Shown here piece by piece: positions 17,161 through 26,459 of a stretch of DNA of 64,000 bases; within the stretch, counting starts at the first letter, position 1, and every line of letters starts with the position of its first letter. The stretch spans positions 283,009 to 347,008 of the forward strand of contig NZ_JSXI01000024.1 of assembly GCF_000803065.1 (NCBI RefSeq), read 5' to 3'. Source of the stretch: Sphingomonas sp. ERG5 (GTDB lineage Bacteria; Pseudomonadota; Alphaproteobacteria; Sphingomonadales; Sphingomonadaceae). Position numbers and translations under genes: made by a program. The notes beneath the pieces were generated by a model. It had not been told where the DNA came from and did no database searches. It worked only from the letters and a program-made list of their open reading frames with translations.

Positions 17161-17922
17161 TCAAGCCGCGAGAAAGTCCGCGATCGCCTGCCCCAGTTCA
17201 GGCTTCACCACCGCGCTCATATGGCCACCCGGAACGGTGCGGTAGAGGGCGTCGGGCAAGGTATCGGCCAGTTGCTCGGCGGATCCATTGTCATCGTCTT
17301 CCTCGCCCGACAATATGAGCGCCGGCTGGACGATCGCGCGGATCGCCTCGACCGGCGTGTCGACGAACGTGTCGAGGATCCGCAGCAGCGCTTCCGGGTC
17401 GCCTTTGCTGGTCTTCAGGAACGCCTCGGCCAGCCATTCCGCCGTGCCGCGCTCAAACGTCCCGAGATTGGTCAGGATATTGCGGAAATGCCCGCCACGG
17501 CCGGCGGTATGCATCAGCCCCTGCAGGCCCATGCCAGACACGATGATGCGGCGCGGCGTGGCTCCTTGGACCATCATCCGCACCACGGTGCGCGCGCCGA
17601 GCGAATAGCCGCCAAGGTCATAGTCGCTGAGACCGAGATGCTCGATCAGCGCGAAGCCGTCCTTCGCAAGCACATCGGGCGGATAGGACCCGGCGTCATG
17701 CGGCTTCGCGCTCGATCCATGCGCGCGCAGGTCGGGCATGATCACGCGGAAGCCGCGCGCGGCGATCGCCGCGGCATGGCCATAGCGAATCCAGTTGGTC
17801 TGCGCGTCGGAGAAGAAACCGTGCAGCAGGACCACAACCCTGCCCTCACCAAGCTCGCGCCAGGCGATCCGCGCGCCATCGAAGCTGTCGAAAAATTCCG
17901 GCTCAATCGGGGAGTTTGCCAA
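17161..17922 (-). CDS. Alpha/beta hydrolase
   Basis: 253 residues with the hydrolase fold: oxyanion region LLHGFFSD, acidic strand PDLRAHGSS, nucleophile elbow GYSLGA with S107, and a C-terminal GGHMSAV carrying the catalytic His. No signal peptide, so cytosolic. The substrate is unknown; the sequence looks like the general esterase/haloperoxidase-type group. Its start lies inside the last 20 bases of the upstream GFA-family gene, which points to translational coupling in a two-gene operon. Confidence 0.92.
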   Translation of the reverse strand: MANSPIEPEFFDSFDGARIAWRELGEGRVVVLLHGFFSDAQTNWIRYGHAAAIAARGFRVIMPDLRAHGSSAKPHDAGSYPPDVLAKDGFALIEHLGLSDYDLGGYSLGARTVVRMMVQGATPRRIIVSGMGLQGLMHTAGRGGHFRNILTNLGTFERGTAEWLAEAFLKTSKGDPEALLRILDTFVDTPVEAIRAIVQPALILSGEEDDDNGSAEQLADTLPDALYRTVPGGHMSAVVKPELGQAIADFLAA

Positions 17923-18382
17923 GGGTTTTCATCCAGCGATCGACAAGGGGTTTGTATTGATCGGCGCGATAGTCGGGCAAATGCCGGGTGTCGAGCCACG
18001 CGTCGTGGCGGCTCTCCACCCCGAAATGATGCAGCGGCCGAAAACGCTCCGGTGCATCGAAACTGGCGACGGTCAGGTCGATCTGATCGCCATCGGGAAA
18101 TTCGAAGGTCAGCGATGTCCCGCAACTGGCGCAAAAGCCCCGGCTGGCGATCGGTGACGACGCATGGCGCTCCGGCTCGCGCGACCAGATCAGCCCCGCG
18201 CGCTTCACATTCTTATACGCGACCGAGACATTCCCGACCGCACGCTGGCACATGCGGCAATGACAGAGATAGGCATCATCATCGGCAATCCGCACGGTGT
18301 AGCGAATTCGACCACACAGGCATCCGCCCGTTACCTGTTCGTTGATCCGCGCGACACTGTCAGCGGTGGCCTGATCGGTCAT
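17903..18382 (-). CDS. GFA family zinc protein
   Basis: 159 residues of the GFA/CENP-V superfamily. Zinc motifs are GGCLCGRIRY, CHCRMCQ and CASCGT. The founding member was described as a glutathione-dependent formaldehyde-activating enzyme, but most members lack a proven reaction. ATG 18382 is preferred over the upstream 18442 because AAAGGAG precedes it and the conserved domain begins soon after. It is transcribed divergently from the marR operon across a short gap carrying a palindrome. A second GFA protein is encoded at 21769. Confidence 0.9.
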   Translation of the reverse strand: MTDQATADSVARINEQVTGGCLCGRIRYTVRIADDDAYLCHCRMCQRAVGNVSVAYKNVKRAGLIWSREPERHASSPIASRGFCASCGTSLTFEFPDGDQIDLTVASFDAPERFRPLHHFGVESRHDAWLDTRHLPDYRADQYKPLVDRWMKTLGKLPD

Positions 18383-18454
18383 CCCATCTCTCCTTTCGGA
18401 CCATTCTCGCCAACCTGCGCTGCGCTGCAATATTTTTCTCACACCGGCATTGGA

Positions 18455-18477
18455 TTATATAAGCAAGCTTATTATAT
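18455..18477. promoter_or_regulatory. Probable MarR operator
   Basis: Inverted arms ATAAGC and GCTTAT flank an AA centre at 18459-18472, within an AT-rich 23-bp stretch just upstream of the marR start. Size and placement fit autoregulation of a marR-emrAB operon, and the site could also reach the divergent GFA promoter. Confidence 0.55.
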
Positions 18478-18485
18478 GCGCACAC

Positions 18486-18932
18486 ATGAGCGACTCACTT
18501 GGCTTCCTGATCAGCGACGTCTCGCGCCTGATGCGCCGGCGTTTCGACGAGCGCGCCCGGTTGATCGGCGTGACGCGCGCGCAATGGCGCACCCTGTTCG
18601 TGGTGTCGCGCAACGAAGGCGCCAACCAGGGCGGCCTCGCCGATATCCTGGAAGTCGAACCGATCACCTTGTGCCGCATGGTCGACCGGCTGGAGGAATC
18701 CGGCCTGCTCGAACGCCGCCGCGATCCGGCCGACCGCCGCGCCTGGCAGATCTTCCTCACGCCCAAGGCGCGCCCGCTGCTCGATCAGCTCCGCACGATC
18801 GGCGAAGACATGTTCGAGCACGCCCTCGATGGCGTGACTCAGGCGGCGCGCGACGAACTGGTCGCCGCCTTGACGCTGATCCAGACCAATTTGAACGACG
18901 CCCCCAAGGGCAAGGAGGCCAGTCATGGCTGA
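18486..18932 (+). CDS. MarR family transcriptional regulator
   Basis: 148 residues with a winged helix: recognition region GGLADILEVEPITLCRMVDRL and wing GLLERRRDPADRRAWQI, the standard MarR DPxDRR motif. It probably represses itself and the downstream efflux genes and is released by a small aromatic ligand or drug; this is inferred from operon context. ATG 18486 is used; an upstream in-frame TTG at 18450 lies in the operator region. Its end overlaps the next gene by 8 bases. Confidence 0.93.
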   Translation: MSDSLGFLISDVSRLMRRRFDERARLIGVTRAQWRTLFVVSRNEGANQGGLADILEVEPITLCRMVDRLEESGLLERRRDPADRRAWQIFLTPKARPLLDQLRTIGEDMFEHALDGVTQAARDELVAALTLIQTNLNDAPKGKEASHG

Positions 18933-20001
18933 TGCAGACCCCAAGATCGATCGCGGCCAGGTCATCGAGATTCCCGCCACCGCGGCGCCTCCCGCCAAGC
19001 GTCGCGCTTGGTTGCGCCCATTGCTGATGTTCAGCGTCCCGCTGTTGATCCTCGCGGTCGGCGGCTATTTCTGGCTGACCTCGGGCCGCTATGTTTCGAC
19101 CGACAATGCCTATGTGAAGCAGGACATGGTGTCGATCAGCCCGGACGTGTCGGGCCGCATCGTGCAGGTCGCGGTGGGGGAGAACCAGCGCGTCAAAGCC
19201 GGCGACCTGTTGTTCCGCATCGATCCGGAGCCCTATCGCATCGCGCTGGCGCAGGCCGACGCGGCGATCGCCAATGCCCGGGTCCAGGTCAGCACCATGT
19301 CGACCGATGTCGGCGGCGCCGATGCTGACATTGAAAGCGCCCGCGCGGACATCATCCTCGCCCAGGGCACATATGATCGCCAAGTTGCGCTGATGAAGCA
19401 GGGCTTCACGACGCGCGCCAGCTTTGACGCGGCCTCGCACGAGCTTGCCGCGAGCAAGGCCAAGCTGGCCACGGCTCAGGCCGCCGTCGCCCGTGCGCGC
19501 AGCCAGCTCGGCAGCGGCACCGCCGCGACCGGCGCGCCGGCGGCGATCCAGGCCGCCATGGCGCAGCGTGAACAGGCCGCGCTCAACCTCGCCCGAACCG
19601 AAGTCCGCGCGCCGAGCGACGGCATCGTCAGCCAGACCGGCCGCCTGCAGGTCGGCAACATCACGCCGAGCGGCGTACCGGCGCTCAGTATCGTAGTCAG
19701 CCAAGGCACCTGGGTCGAGGCGAACTACAAGGAAACCGACCTCAACCATATGGCCGTGGGCCAGCCTGCCGAGATCCGCCTCGACGCCTATCCCGGCCTC
19801 AAGGTCAAAGGCCATGTCGCCAGCATTGGCGCGGGCACCGGATCGCAATTCTCGGTCCTCCCGGCACAGAATGCGACCGGCAACTGGGTCAAGGTGACTC
19901 AGCGCGTGCCGGTGCGCGTCGCGATTGACGGCAATCCGGCCCGGGCGATGATCGCCGGCCTCAGCGCCGACGTGTCGATCGACACCAAACCCCATGGCTG
20001 A
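18925..20001 (+). CDS. emrA: HlyD family efflux periplasmic adaptor (EmrA-like)
   Basis: 358 residues: a short cytosolic N-terminus, one membrane helix (PLLMFSVPLLILAVGGYFWL), a lipoyl/barrel-sandwich domain split by a coiled coil rich in Ala, and a beta-barrel domain. STDNAYVKQDMVSISPDVSG and ..TEVRAPSDGIVSQT are typical of EmrA/HlyD adaptors. It should bridge the inner-membrane MFS pump encoded next to an outer-membrane TolC-like channel; no TolC gene lies nearby. It overlaps marR by 8 bases and the pump gene by 8 bases, so the three genes form one operon. Confidence 0.95.
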   Translation: MADADPKIDRGQVIEIPATAAPPAKRRAWLRPLLMFSVPLLILAVGGYFWLTSGRYVSTDNAYVKQDMVSISPDVSGRIVQVAVGENQRVKAGDLLFRIDPEPYRIALAQADAAIANARVQVSTMSTDVGGADADIESARADIILAQGTYDRQVALMKQGFTTRASFDAASHELAASKAKLATAQAAVARARSQLGSGTAATGAPAAIQAAMAQREQAALNLARTEVRAPSDGIVSQTGRLQVGNITPSGVPALSIVVSQGTWVEANYKETDLNHMAVGQPAEIRLDAYPGLKVKGHVASIGAGTGSQFSVLPAQNATGNWVKVTQRVPVRVAIDGNPARAMIAGLSADVSIDTKPHG

Positions 20002-21529
20002 AGCCGTCCCCGGCACGCCACTGCTGCCCGTCCGGCAGCGCGGCTTGCTGACCATCGGCGTGATGGGTGCGATGATCATGCAGATCCTCGACACCACCAT
20101 CGCCAATGTCGCCCTGCCGAAGATGACCACGGCCCTCGGCGCGACCGCCGATACGATCACCTGGGTCCTGACCAGCTATATCGTCGCCTCGGCGATCGCC
20201 ATCCCGGCGACCGGCTGGCTCTCCGGCCGGTTCGGGTCGCGCAACCTGTTCCTGTTCGCGGTCGGCGGCTTCATCGTCGCATCGATGCTGTGCGGCACCG
20301 CCGTCAGCCTCGAAGAGATGGTCGCGTTCCGCATCTTCCAGGGTATCGCCGCCGCGTTCATCGGCCCGCTGTCACAGACCGCCATGCTCGACATCAACGC
20401 GCCGGAGAATCAGGCAAAGGCGATGTCGGTCTGGGGCATGGGGCTGATGGTCGGGCCTATCATGGGCCCGGTGATCGGCGGCTGGCTGACCGAAAGCTAT
20501 AACTGGCGCTGGGTCTTCTACGTCAATCTGCCGGTCGGTCTGGCGACCTTCGCGATCCTGTGGTTCCTCCTTCCCTCACGGCCGCGCGAGAAGCGCGCCT
20601 TCGACGTCACCGGCTTCGCGCTGATCGGGCTTGCTGTCGCCAGCTTTCAGCTGATGCTCGATCGCGGGCAGCAGCAGGACTGGTTCTCAAGCTGGGAAAT
20701 CATCATCGAGGGCGGCGTCGCCCTGGCGGCACTCTGGATGGGCATCGTGCATCTCGCGACCGCGCAGAAGCCATTGTTCGACCGCGCCTTGTTCACCAAC
20801 CGCAACCTGGTCGTCGGCATGTTCTTCATGGTCGTGATCGGCATTTCCACCATGGCGCCCATGGCCTTGCTGCCGCCGATGCTGCAATCGCTGTTCGGTT
20901 ATCCGGTGGTCGATACCGGCATCATGCTCGCGCCGCGCGGCGTCGGCGTGCTCATCTCGATGGCGCTTGCCGCGCGGCTGATGGGCAAGGTCGATACGCG
21001 AATCGTGATTGCGGCCGGGCTGGTCATCTTCGCCTATTCGCTGCGGCAAATGGCGGGCTGGTCGCTGGAAATGGATTTCTGGCCGGTGATCACCAGCGGC
21101 TTCATCCAGGGCATCGGCATGGGCCTGGTCTTCATGCCGCTCAACTCGCTCGCTTTCGCGACCCTCAGCGGCGCGTACCGGACCGACGGCGCCAGCCTGC
21201 TCAACCTGATGCGCAGCATCGGCCAGTCGGCGGGCATTTCGATGGTCACCACGCTGCTCGCGCGCAATATCCAGCAGAACCATGCGGACATGGCCAGCCA
21301 TGTCACCGCGACGACGATCCCGGCGCTCGATCTCGGCGCACTGGACCGTTTCGGCAGCCTGTCCGATGCCGTGTTCGGTTTCGCCGACGGCATGATCAAC
21401 CAGCAGGCGGCGATGATCTCCTATATCGACGATTTCTACCTGATGGCGTGGATCTCGATCGCGGTGGTGCCGCTCGTCTTCCTGCTGTCGAAGCCGAAGG
21501 GCAAGATGGAAGCGGTTCACGCCGAATAG
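19994..21529 (+). CDS. emrB: DHA2 family MFS drug exporter (EmrB-like)
   Basis: 511 residues with about 14 membrane helices, the size of the DHA2 (14-TM) drug:H+ antiporters. Motif A-like GWLSGRFGSRNLFL, the N-terminal LDTTIANVALP and the motif C-like region GLMVGPIMGPVIGGWL mark the EmrB/QacA group. It should export hydrophobic toxic compounds through the EmrA adaptor using proton motive force. It starts 8 bases before the emrA stop. A pair of inverted repeat elements lies downstream. Confidence 0.96.
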   Translation: MAEAVPGTPLLPVRQRGLLTIGVMGAMIMQILDTTIANVALPKMTTALGATADTITWVLTSYIVASAIAIPATGWLSGRFGSRNLFLFAVGGFIVASMLCGTAVSLEEMVAFRIFQGIAAAFIGPLSQTAMLDINAPENQAKAMSVWGMGLMVGPIMGPVIGGWLTESYNWRWVFYVNLPVGLATFAILWFLLPSRPREKRAFDVTGFALIGLAVASFQLMLDRGQQQDWFSSWEIIIEGGVALAALWMGIVHLATAQKPLFDRALFTNRNLVVGMFFMVVIGISTMAPMALLPPMLQSLFGYPVVDTGIMLAPRGVGVLISMALAARLMGKVDTRIVIAAGLVIFAYSLRQMAGWSLEMDFWPVITSGFIQGIGMGLVFMPLNSLAFATLSGAYRTDGASLLNLMRSIGQSAGISMVTTLLARNIQQNHADMASHVTATTIPALDLGALDRFGSLSDAVFGFADGMINQQAAMISYIDDFYLMAWISIAVVPLVFLLSKPKGKMEAVHAE

Positions 21530-21560
21530 GGGGTGGGACGGGCGCGCTTGCCTTCTCCCG

Positions 21561-21645
21561 CGTCATTCCCGCGAACGCGGGAATCCCGCTACCTTGCCCC
21601 GCACTCAGAAGAAGAAGCGGGATCCCCGCTTTCGCGGGGATGACG
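21561..21645. repeat. Inverted pair of REP-like palindromic elements
   Basis: Two related units lie in opposite orientation at 21561-21590 (CGTCATTCCCGCG.. AACGCGGGAAT) and 21616-21645 (..ATCCCCGCTTTCGCGGGGATGACG). Each is itself palindromic. This type of CGTCATCCCCGCGAAAGCGGGGAT unit is dispersed in many Sphingomonadaceae and other proteobacterial genomes. Here it sits between convergent genes and could act as a bidirectional terminator. Confidence 0.75.
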
Positions 21646-21768
21646 TGGAATAATATCCTCCCCCGGCCACGATTCAACCATGGCCCGAGATCAAGCATGT
21701 CATCCCTCGCCAGCCCCGAACCGGCGCGCTCTTTCTCACTGTCGGAACCAGCATGCAGCGCGGCGAGC

Positions 21769-22206
21769 TCAGCCCAGCATCGTCGCGATGAACTCCGCGA
21801 TCGGCGGCGTTTCCTCGAAGGTCAGCATGTCGTCGGCGATCACCACCCAGGGCTGTTTGCGCTTGACCCACATATGCAGGCGCGGGCTCTGCTGATGGCT
21901 CTCGTCCAGCGTTCCGGCGCGCAGCACCACAAGCCCCGGCCGCGCGCTGTTGGTGTTGAAGATGCGGGTGTGACAAATGCCGCACAGGCGCTGATGCGAT
22001 TCATGCCCGCTCGGATTGATGAAACGATATTCGACCACTGGCCCGGTGACGCTGATCGCGCCTTCCGGCAACAGCGCGCTCTGGCTGAACGCGCTCCCCG
22101 CCCAGCTCTGGCAGGTCAGGCAATGACAGCAATACATCGCCGGCGCCTGCTCGAGCGCCAGCAGGTAGCGGACAGCGCCGCAATGACATCCACCCTCCAC
22201 CGTCAT
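21769..22206 (-). CDS. GFA family zinc protein (second copy)
   Basis: 145 residues from ATG 22206, which follows AGGAG. Zinc motifs are GGCHCGAVRY, CCHCLTCQ and CGICHT, the GFA/CENP-V pattern. It is only distantly similar to the protein at 17903: the C-terminal region (LHMWVKRKQPWVVIADDM) resembles the aldehyde-activating subgroup. The reaction is not known. The frame is open upstream into the DUF2238 gene, but that part is not conserved. Probably cotranscribed with the DUF2238 gene 22 bp upstream. Confidence 0.9.
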   Translation of the reverse strand: MTVEGGCHCGAVRYLLALEQAPAMYCCHCLTCQSWAGSAFSQSALLPEGAISVTGPVVEYRFINPSGHESHQRLCGICHTRIFNTNSARPGLVVLRAGTLDESHQQSPRLHMWVKRKQPWVVIADDMLTFEETPPIAEFIATMLG

Positions 22207-22228
22207 CTCGTCCCGCCCTCTCCTGTCG

Positions 22229-22882
22229 TCACCGCCCTGCTTGTTTGCCCGGCTCGGCGCGCCATTGCCAGACCATCGCCAGGACCGAACCAAATAGCGC
22301 GATCGCCATATCCTTCTGAGCGTCCCACATATCGCCCTGCTGGCCATTATATTCGTTGGCGAGATTGGATGCGACGACAATGGTCAGCAACCATTCGAAA
22401 ATCTCGTATAACGCACTGACCGCGCCGACGAACAGGAATGCATTCCACAGCGCCGCCCGCCAGCGCGCGCCGGTATAGCGCCAGCTCACTTCGGCATAGA
22501 GCGGGACAGCGCAGACGCCGAACGTCAGATGCACCAGCCGGTCGAAATTGTTGCGCGTCATCCCGAACGCGTCGCTGACACTATGCCCGGTCAGTGCCAT
22601 CGACCAGCGATCATAAGGGACGTTCGAATAGGCGTACCGGCCGGCCAAGGTGTGCAGCAGGAAGAATGCGACCACGGCCAGCACCGCACGGTTGGACAGC
22701 GGCCAGCGCGACAGCAGCATCGGCGCGGCAAGGATCAGCACCACGGTCGGAATGTGCTGCAGCGGCGCGATCCCCGGATAGGGCTGGCTGATATTCGCCA
22801 GCACGACCGCCGCCGCCAACACCAGCACCATGCGAAGCTGTGGTCGCGGCAACGACCGCCAGCGCGTCACATAGCCCGGCAA
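22229..22882 (-). CDS. DUF2238 (YjdF-like) inner membrane protein
   Basis: About 217 residues with six predicted membrane helices. The segment NNFDRLVHLTFGVCAVPLYAE, the ALYEIFEWL helix and GQQGDMWDAQKDMAIALFGS are typical of the DUF2238/YjdF family, whose function is unknown. The proposed TTG start lies two bases after the asd stop codon, with AAAAAGG upstream; a GTG at 22870 is an alternative. The placement points to translational coupling with asd, although no functional link is known. Confidence 0.85.
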   Translation of the reverse strand: MPGYVTRWRSLPRPQLRMVLVLAAAVVLANISQPYPGIAPLQHIPTVVLILAAPMLLSRWPLSNRAVLAVVAFFLLHTLAGRYAYSNVPYDRWSMALTGHSVSDAFGMTRNNFDRLVHLTFGVCAVPLYAEVSWRYTGARWRAALWNAFLFVGAVSALYEIFEWLLTIVVASNLANEYNGQQGDMWDAQKDMAIALFGSVLAMVWQWRAEPGKQAGR

Positions 22883-22884
22883 TA

Positions 22885-23913
22885 TCAGGCCGCCTTTTTC
22901 AGATGCCGCCGGCCAAGGAGTTCAGCGATCTGCACCGCGTTGAGTGCCGCCCCTTTGCGCAGATTGTCGCTCACGCACCACAGGGTCAGGCCGTTCTCGA
23001 CAGTGGAATCCTCACGCACCCGGCTGACGAAGGTGGCGAATTCGCCGACGCACTCGATCGGCGTGATATAGCCGCCATCTTCGCGCTTATCGATCAGCAT
23101 CACACCCGGCGCCTCGCGCAGGATCGACTGCGCCTGCTCGGCCGAAATCTCGTCCTCGAACTCGATATTGATCGCTTCGCTATGCCCGACGAACACCGGC
23201 ACGCGCACGCACGTCGCGACCAGCTTGATCTTCGGGTCGAGGATCTTCTTGGTCTCGACCACCATCTTCCACTCCTCCTTGGTCGACCCGTCGTCGAGGA
23301 AGCTGTCGATGTGCGGGATCACGTTGAACGCGATCTGCTTGGTGAATTTATGCGGCTCTGCCGGATCGCCGACGAAGATGTTGCGGCTTTGCTCGAACAG
23401 CTCGTCCATGCCCTGCTTGCCCGCGCCCGACACCGACTGATAGGTCGCGACGACGACGCGCTTGATCTTCGCCACGTCGTGCAGCGGCTTCAGCACCACG
23501 ACCATCTGCGCGGTCGAGCAATTCGGGTTGGCGATGATGTTCTTGGCGCGGAAGCCATCGATCGCTTCCGGATTCACTTCGGGCACGATCAGCGGCACGT
23601 CCGGGTCCATGCGATAGAGCGACGAATTGTCGATCACCGTGCAGCCGGCCCTGGCGGCAATCGGCGCATAGATGGCGGTCGCTTCGGACCCGATTGCGAA
23701 CAAGGCCATGTCCCAGCCGTTCCAGTCGAAATGCTCGATATTCTGGACCTTGAACTGTTTGCCGGTGTCGCCGTAATCGACCATCAGTCCCTGACTGCGC
23801 GACGACGCCACAACGGCGATCTCGTCCGCCGGAAACTCGCGCTCCGCAAGGATGTTGAGCATTTCGCGCCCGACATTCCCCGTCGCGCCTGCGACCACGA
23901 CCCGATACCCCAT
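22885..23913 (-). CDS. asd: Aspartate-semialdehyde dehydrogenase
   Basis: 342 residues. The enzyme reduces L-aspartyl phosphate to aspartate semialdehyde with NADPH, the branch point to lysine/diaminopimelate, threonine and methionine. The NADP-binding AGATGNVGREML opens the protein; the active-site cysteine is in IANPNCSTAQM near residue 132, and the substrate-binding region VATYQSVSGAGKQGMDEL is present. Two adjacent ATGs (23916 and 23913) follow GGAG; the second gives better spacing. The upstream extension of the frame is not conserved. Confidence 0.97.
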   Translation of the reverse strand: MGYRVVVAGATGNVGREMLNILAEREFPADEIAVVASSRSQGLMVDYGDTGKQFKVQNIEHFDWNGWDMALFAIGSEATAIYAPIAARAGCTVIDNSSLYRMDPDVPLIVPEVNPEAIDGFRAKNIIANPNCSTAQMVVVLKPLHDVAKIKRVVVATYQSVSGAGKQGMDELFEQSRNIFVGDPAEPHKFTKQIAFNVIPHIDSFLDDGSTKEEWKMVVETKKILDPKIKLVATCVRVPVFVGHSEAINIEFEDEISAEQAQSILREAPGVMLIDKREDGGYITPIECVGEFATFVSRVREDSTVENGLTLWCVSDNLRKGAALNAVQIAELLGRRHLKKAA

Positions 23914-24010
23914 CATCAACTCCAGTTCCGAAAGTTGCGCCGCCGGTACGCCCCGCGCGCCGCACACGCAAGCAAGCGCTGCTTGCCCGCGCCTCAAACC
24001 GGCTTGTGCC

Positions 24011-26269
24011 CTATTTGGCCGGCTTGTTCTTAACCTCGCGATCGAGGAAATTCAGGATCGTCGTCCAGACATGAATGTCGCGCCCCGCGCTATGCGTCTT
24101 GCCGGGATAGAGCATCATTTCGAACGGGACATTCTCCGCCTGCATCCTGGCAGCGAATGCCGTGGTGTTGTCGAGCACGACATTGTCGTCGGCCATGCCG
24201 TGAATGACCATCAGCGGATCGGCGATCTTCACCGCATCGTCGATCGCGTCGGCAGTGGCATAGGCTTTGGCGTCCTTCCGCGGATCGCCCATATAACGTT
24301 CGGTATAATGGGTGTCGTACAATTCCCATTTGGTCACCGGAGCGCCCGAAACGCCCGCCGCATAGACGCCGGGGTTCGCCTCGAGCATCTTCAGTGTCAT
24401 ATATCCGCCATAGGACCAGCCATATGTCGCGATCCTGCTCGCATCGACAAAGGGCTGCTGCTTGAGCCACTGCGCGCCGGTCAGCTGGTCCTCGACCTCG
24501 ACCGAACCCATCGCGCGGAAGATATGGTCCTCGAACGCGGTGCCGCGATTGGCCGAGCCGCGATTGTCGAGCATGAACACGATCCAGCCCTGCGACACCA
24601 GATATTGATGCAGCGCGCTGCCCCATTTGCGGCTGACGGTCTGCGCATGCGGACCGCCATAATGTTCGAAGAATACAGGGTATTTCCGGCCCGGCTCGAT
24701 CACCGGCGTCAGCATCTGATACTGCAGCGTCGTGCCGTCCGCCGCCGTCAATTCCCCATAGATCGGCGTACGGTGACTTTGCACGAACGGGAAATAGGGA
24801 TGGCCGGGCTGCAGCGCATTCTCATTAACCCATGACAGCCGCAAACCCGCTGCATCGGCGAGATAGATCTGGGCCGGCTGGGTCGGGCTGGAGCGCGAGA
24901 CGATGATCCGCGACGCCGACGCATCCATCGTCGCCTCGTTCCACCAGCCCGGACTGGTCCGTCGCGTCACGACATCGGGATGCGCAATATCAACCGAATA
25001 GAGCTGCTGTTCGAGCACCCCATCCTTGTTGCCGGTAAAAAAGATCCGCCCCTTCGCTTCGTCGACCCCGACCATGCCGGTAACCACCCACAGCCCCTTG
25101 GTCAGTTGAGTCCATTTGCCATTCCTGAAATGATAGAGATGGGCATAACCGTCGCGCTCCGACGTCCAGATGATGCTCCCGTCCCGCAGCGCACGATAGC
25201 CGTCGTTGAGATTGATCCAGCTCTTCGGGCCCGATCTTTCACTGAACAATATCGTCGATTTTCCCGTCGCGGGATCGACTTTCAGCATATCGAGCACGGT
25301 CTGGTCGCGGTTCTCACGCTGGACGAGCAGCGACCGCCCATCGGGCGTCCAGTCGACACGCGCGAGATAGATGTCGGTTTCGGCGCCGAGATCGACCTTC
25401 ACGCGCCCCGATCCGTCGGCATTCATCACATGCAACTCGGCCAGCACGTTGGGCGTGCCCGCCGCGGGGTAGCGCTGATCATACACTCTGGTGCCATTCG
25501 CGCCGATCGCCGCTCGCGTGACCACCCCGACCGGCGCTTCGTCGAATTTCTCGACCGCGAGGCGCTTGTCGTCCGGCGACCACCAGTAGCCGGTCTTGCG
25601 GCCGATTTCCTCCTGGGAGACGAACTCCGCCTCCCCCCAATGCACCGTCCCCGCACCATCATTGGTCAACGCGATTGCTCTGCCGTTCGCCGAGCCGCCC
25701 AGCGGCTGTACATACAGATTCTGGTCGCGCACGAAGCCGACGAAACCACCCCGCGGGCTGATCGTCGGATTCAACTCGCCACCCTTGGTCTCGGTCAGGC
25801 GCGAGACTTTACCGTCGAGCCCGGCGAGATAGAGATCGCCATCGAGCGGCACGAGGATCGACTTGCCGTCCGGCGACCATTCATAGGCGACGATCCCCTT
25901 GGCACTGCCGATGCGGGCGCGTTCGCGTTGCATCTTCTCGGCCTCGGACAGTTCCGCGCCGGTGCCGAGCTTCTTCGAATCGACCAGCATCCACTCCTTG
26001 TGGGTCCGCGTATCGAGCGCCCACAGATCGAGCCGATCCTTCTCCTCGGCACGCGGGCGAAGCGAGGTCAGCAAGGAGCCATCGGGCGACAGCTTGAGCT
26101 TGCGCGGCTGCGAACCCGCAAGGTCGGGCGATGCAAAGACGCGCTCCAGGGTCAGCTTTTGCGCGGTGGCGACCTCGGTCGCGACGGGGGCTGCGGGCTC
26201 AGCAGCCATGACAGGGATAGCCGTCGCGGCGAGCAGAATGCCCGCGAGCGTCCAAGATTTCGGCATCAT
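24011..26269 (-). CDS. S9 family peptidase (dipeptidyl peptidase IV-like)
   Basis: About 752 residues with a signal peptide (MMPKSWTLAGILLAATAIPVMAA). An eight-bladed beta-propeller (about residues 45-480, with repeated WSPDGK/WTPDGR units) is followed by a serine hydrolase domain: nucleophile in GWSYGGYMTLKML, the aspartate in HGMADDNV and the histidine in GKTHSAG. A propeller motif VSQEEIGRKTGYWWSPD carries the DPP-IV-type paired acidic residues that hold the substrate N-terminus. It probably removes N-terminal dipeptides in the periplasm. Two adjacent ATGs follow GGAG (26269 and 26266); either is possible. Confidence 0.95.
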   Translation of the reverse strand: MMPKSWTLAGILLAATAIPVMAAEPAAPVATEVATAQKLTLERVFASPDLAGSQPRKLKLSPDGSLLTSLRPRAEEKDRLDLWALDTRTHKEWMLVDSKKLGTGAELSEAEKMQRERARIGSAKGIVAYEWSPDGKSILVPLDGDLYLAGLDGKVSRLTETKGGELNPTISPRGGFVGFVRDQNLYVQPLGGSANGRAIALTNDGAGTVHWGEAEFVSQEEIGRKTGYWWSPDDKRLAVEKFDEAPVGVVTRAAIGANGTRVYDQRYPAAGTPNVLAELHVMNADGSGRVKVDLGAETDIYLARVDWTPDGRSLLVQRENRDQTVLDMLKVDPATGKSTILFSERSGPKSWINLNDGYRALRDGSIIWTSERDGYAHLYHFRNGKWTQLTKGLWVVTGMVGVDEAKGRIFFTGNKDGVLEQQLYSVDIAHPDVVTRRTSPGWWNEATMDASASRIIVSRSSPTQPAQIYLADAAGLRLSWVNENALQPGHPYFPFVQSHRTPIYGELTAADGTTLQYQMLTPVIEPGRKYPVFFEHYGGPHAQTVSRKWGSALHQYLVSQGWIVFMLDNRGSANRGTAFEDHIFRAMGSVEVEDQLTGAQWLKQQPFVDASRIATYGWSYGGYMTLKMLEANPGVYAAGVSGAPVTKWELYDTHYTERYMGDPRKDAKAYATADAIDDAVKIADPLMVIHGMADDNVVLDNTTAFAARMQAENVPFEMMLYPGKTHSAGRDIHVWTTILNFLDREVKNKPAK

Positions 26270-26459
26270 CCATCTCCAGTCCCGACTTGTCTGCGCCGGC
26301 ACCGATGGCGGCGGATGCGGCGTTATTACGGGCGGCGGGGAAGACGTAAAGTGGCCAGCGAAGATCAATGCCATGGCGGGCGGCAAGCGCATGGAGTTGC
26401 GCCGCAAATGGCTATGCGAAGGGCCGCCCGCGCCGGCTGATCCATCAGGCGATCGCCGG

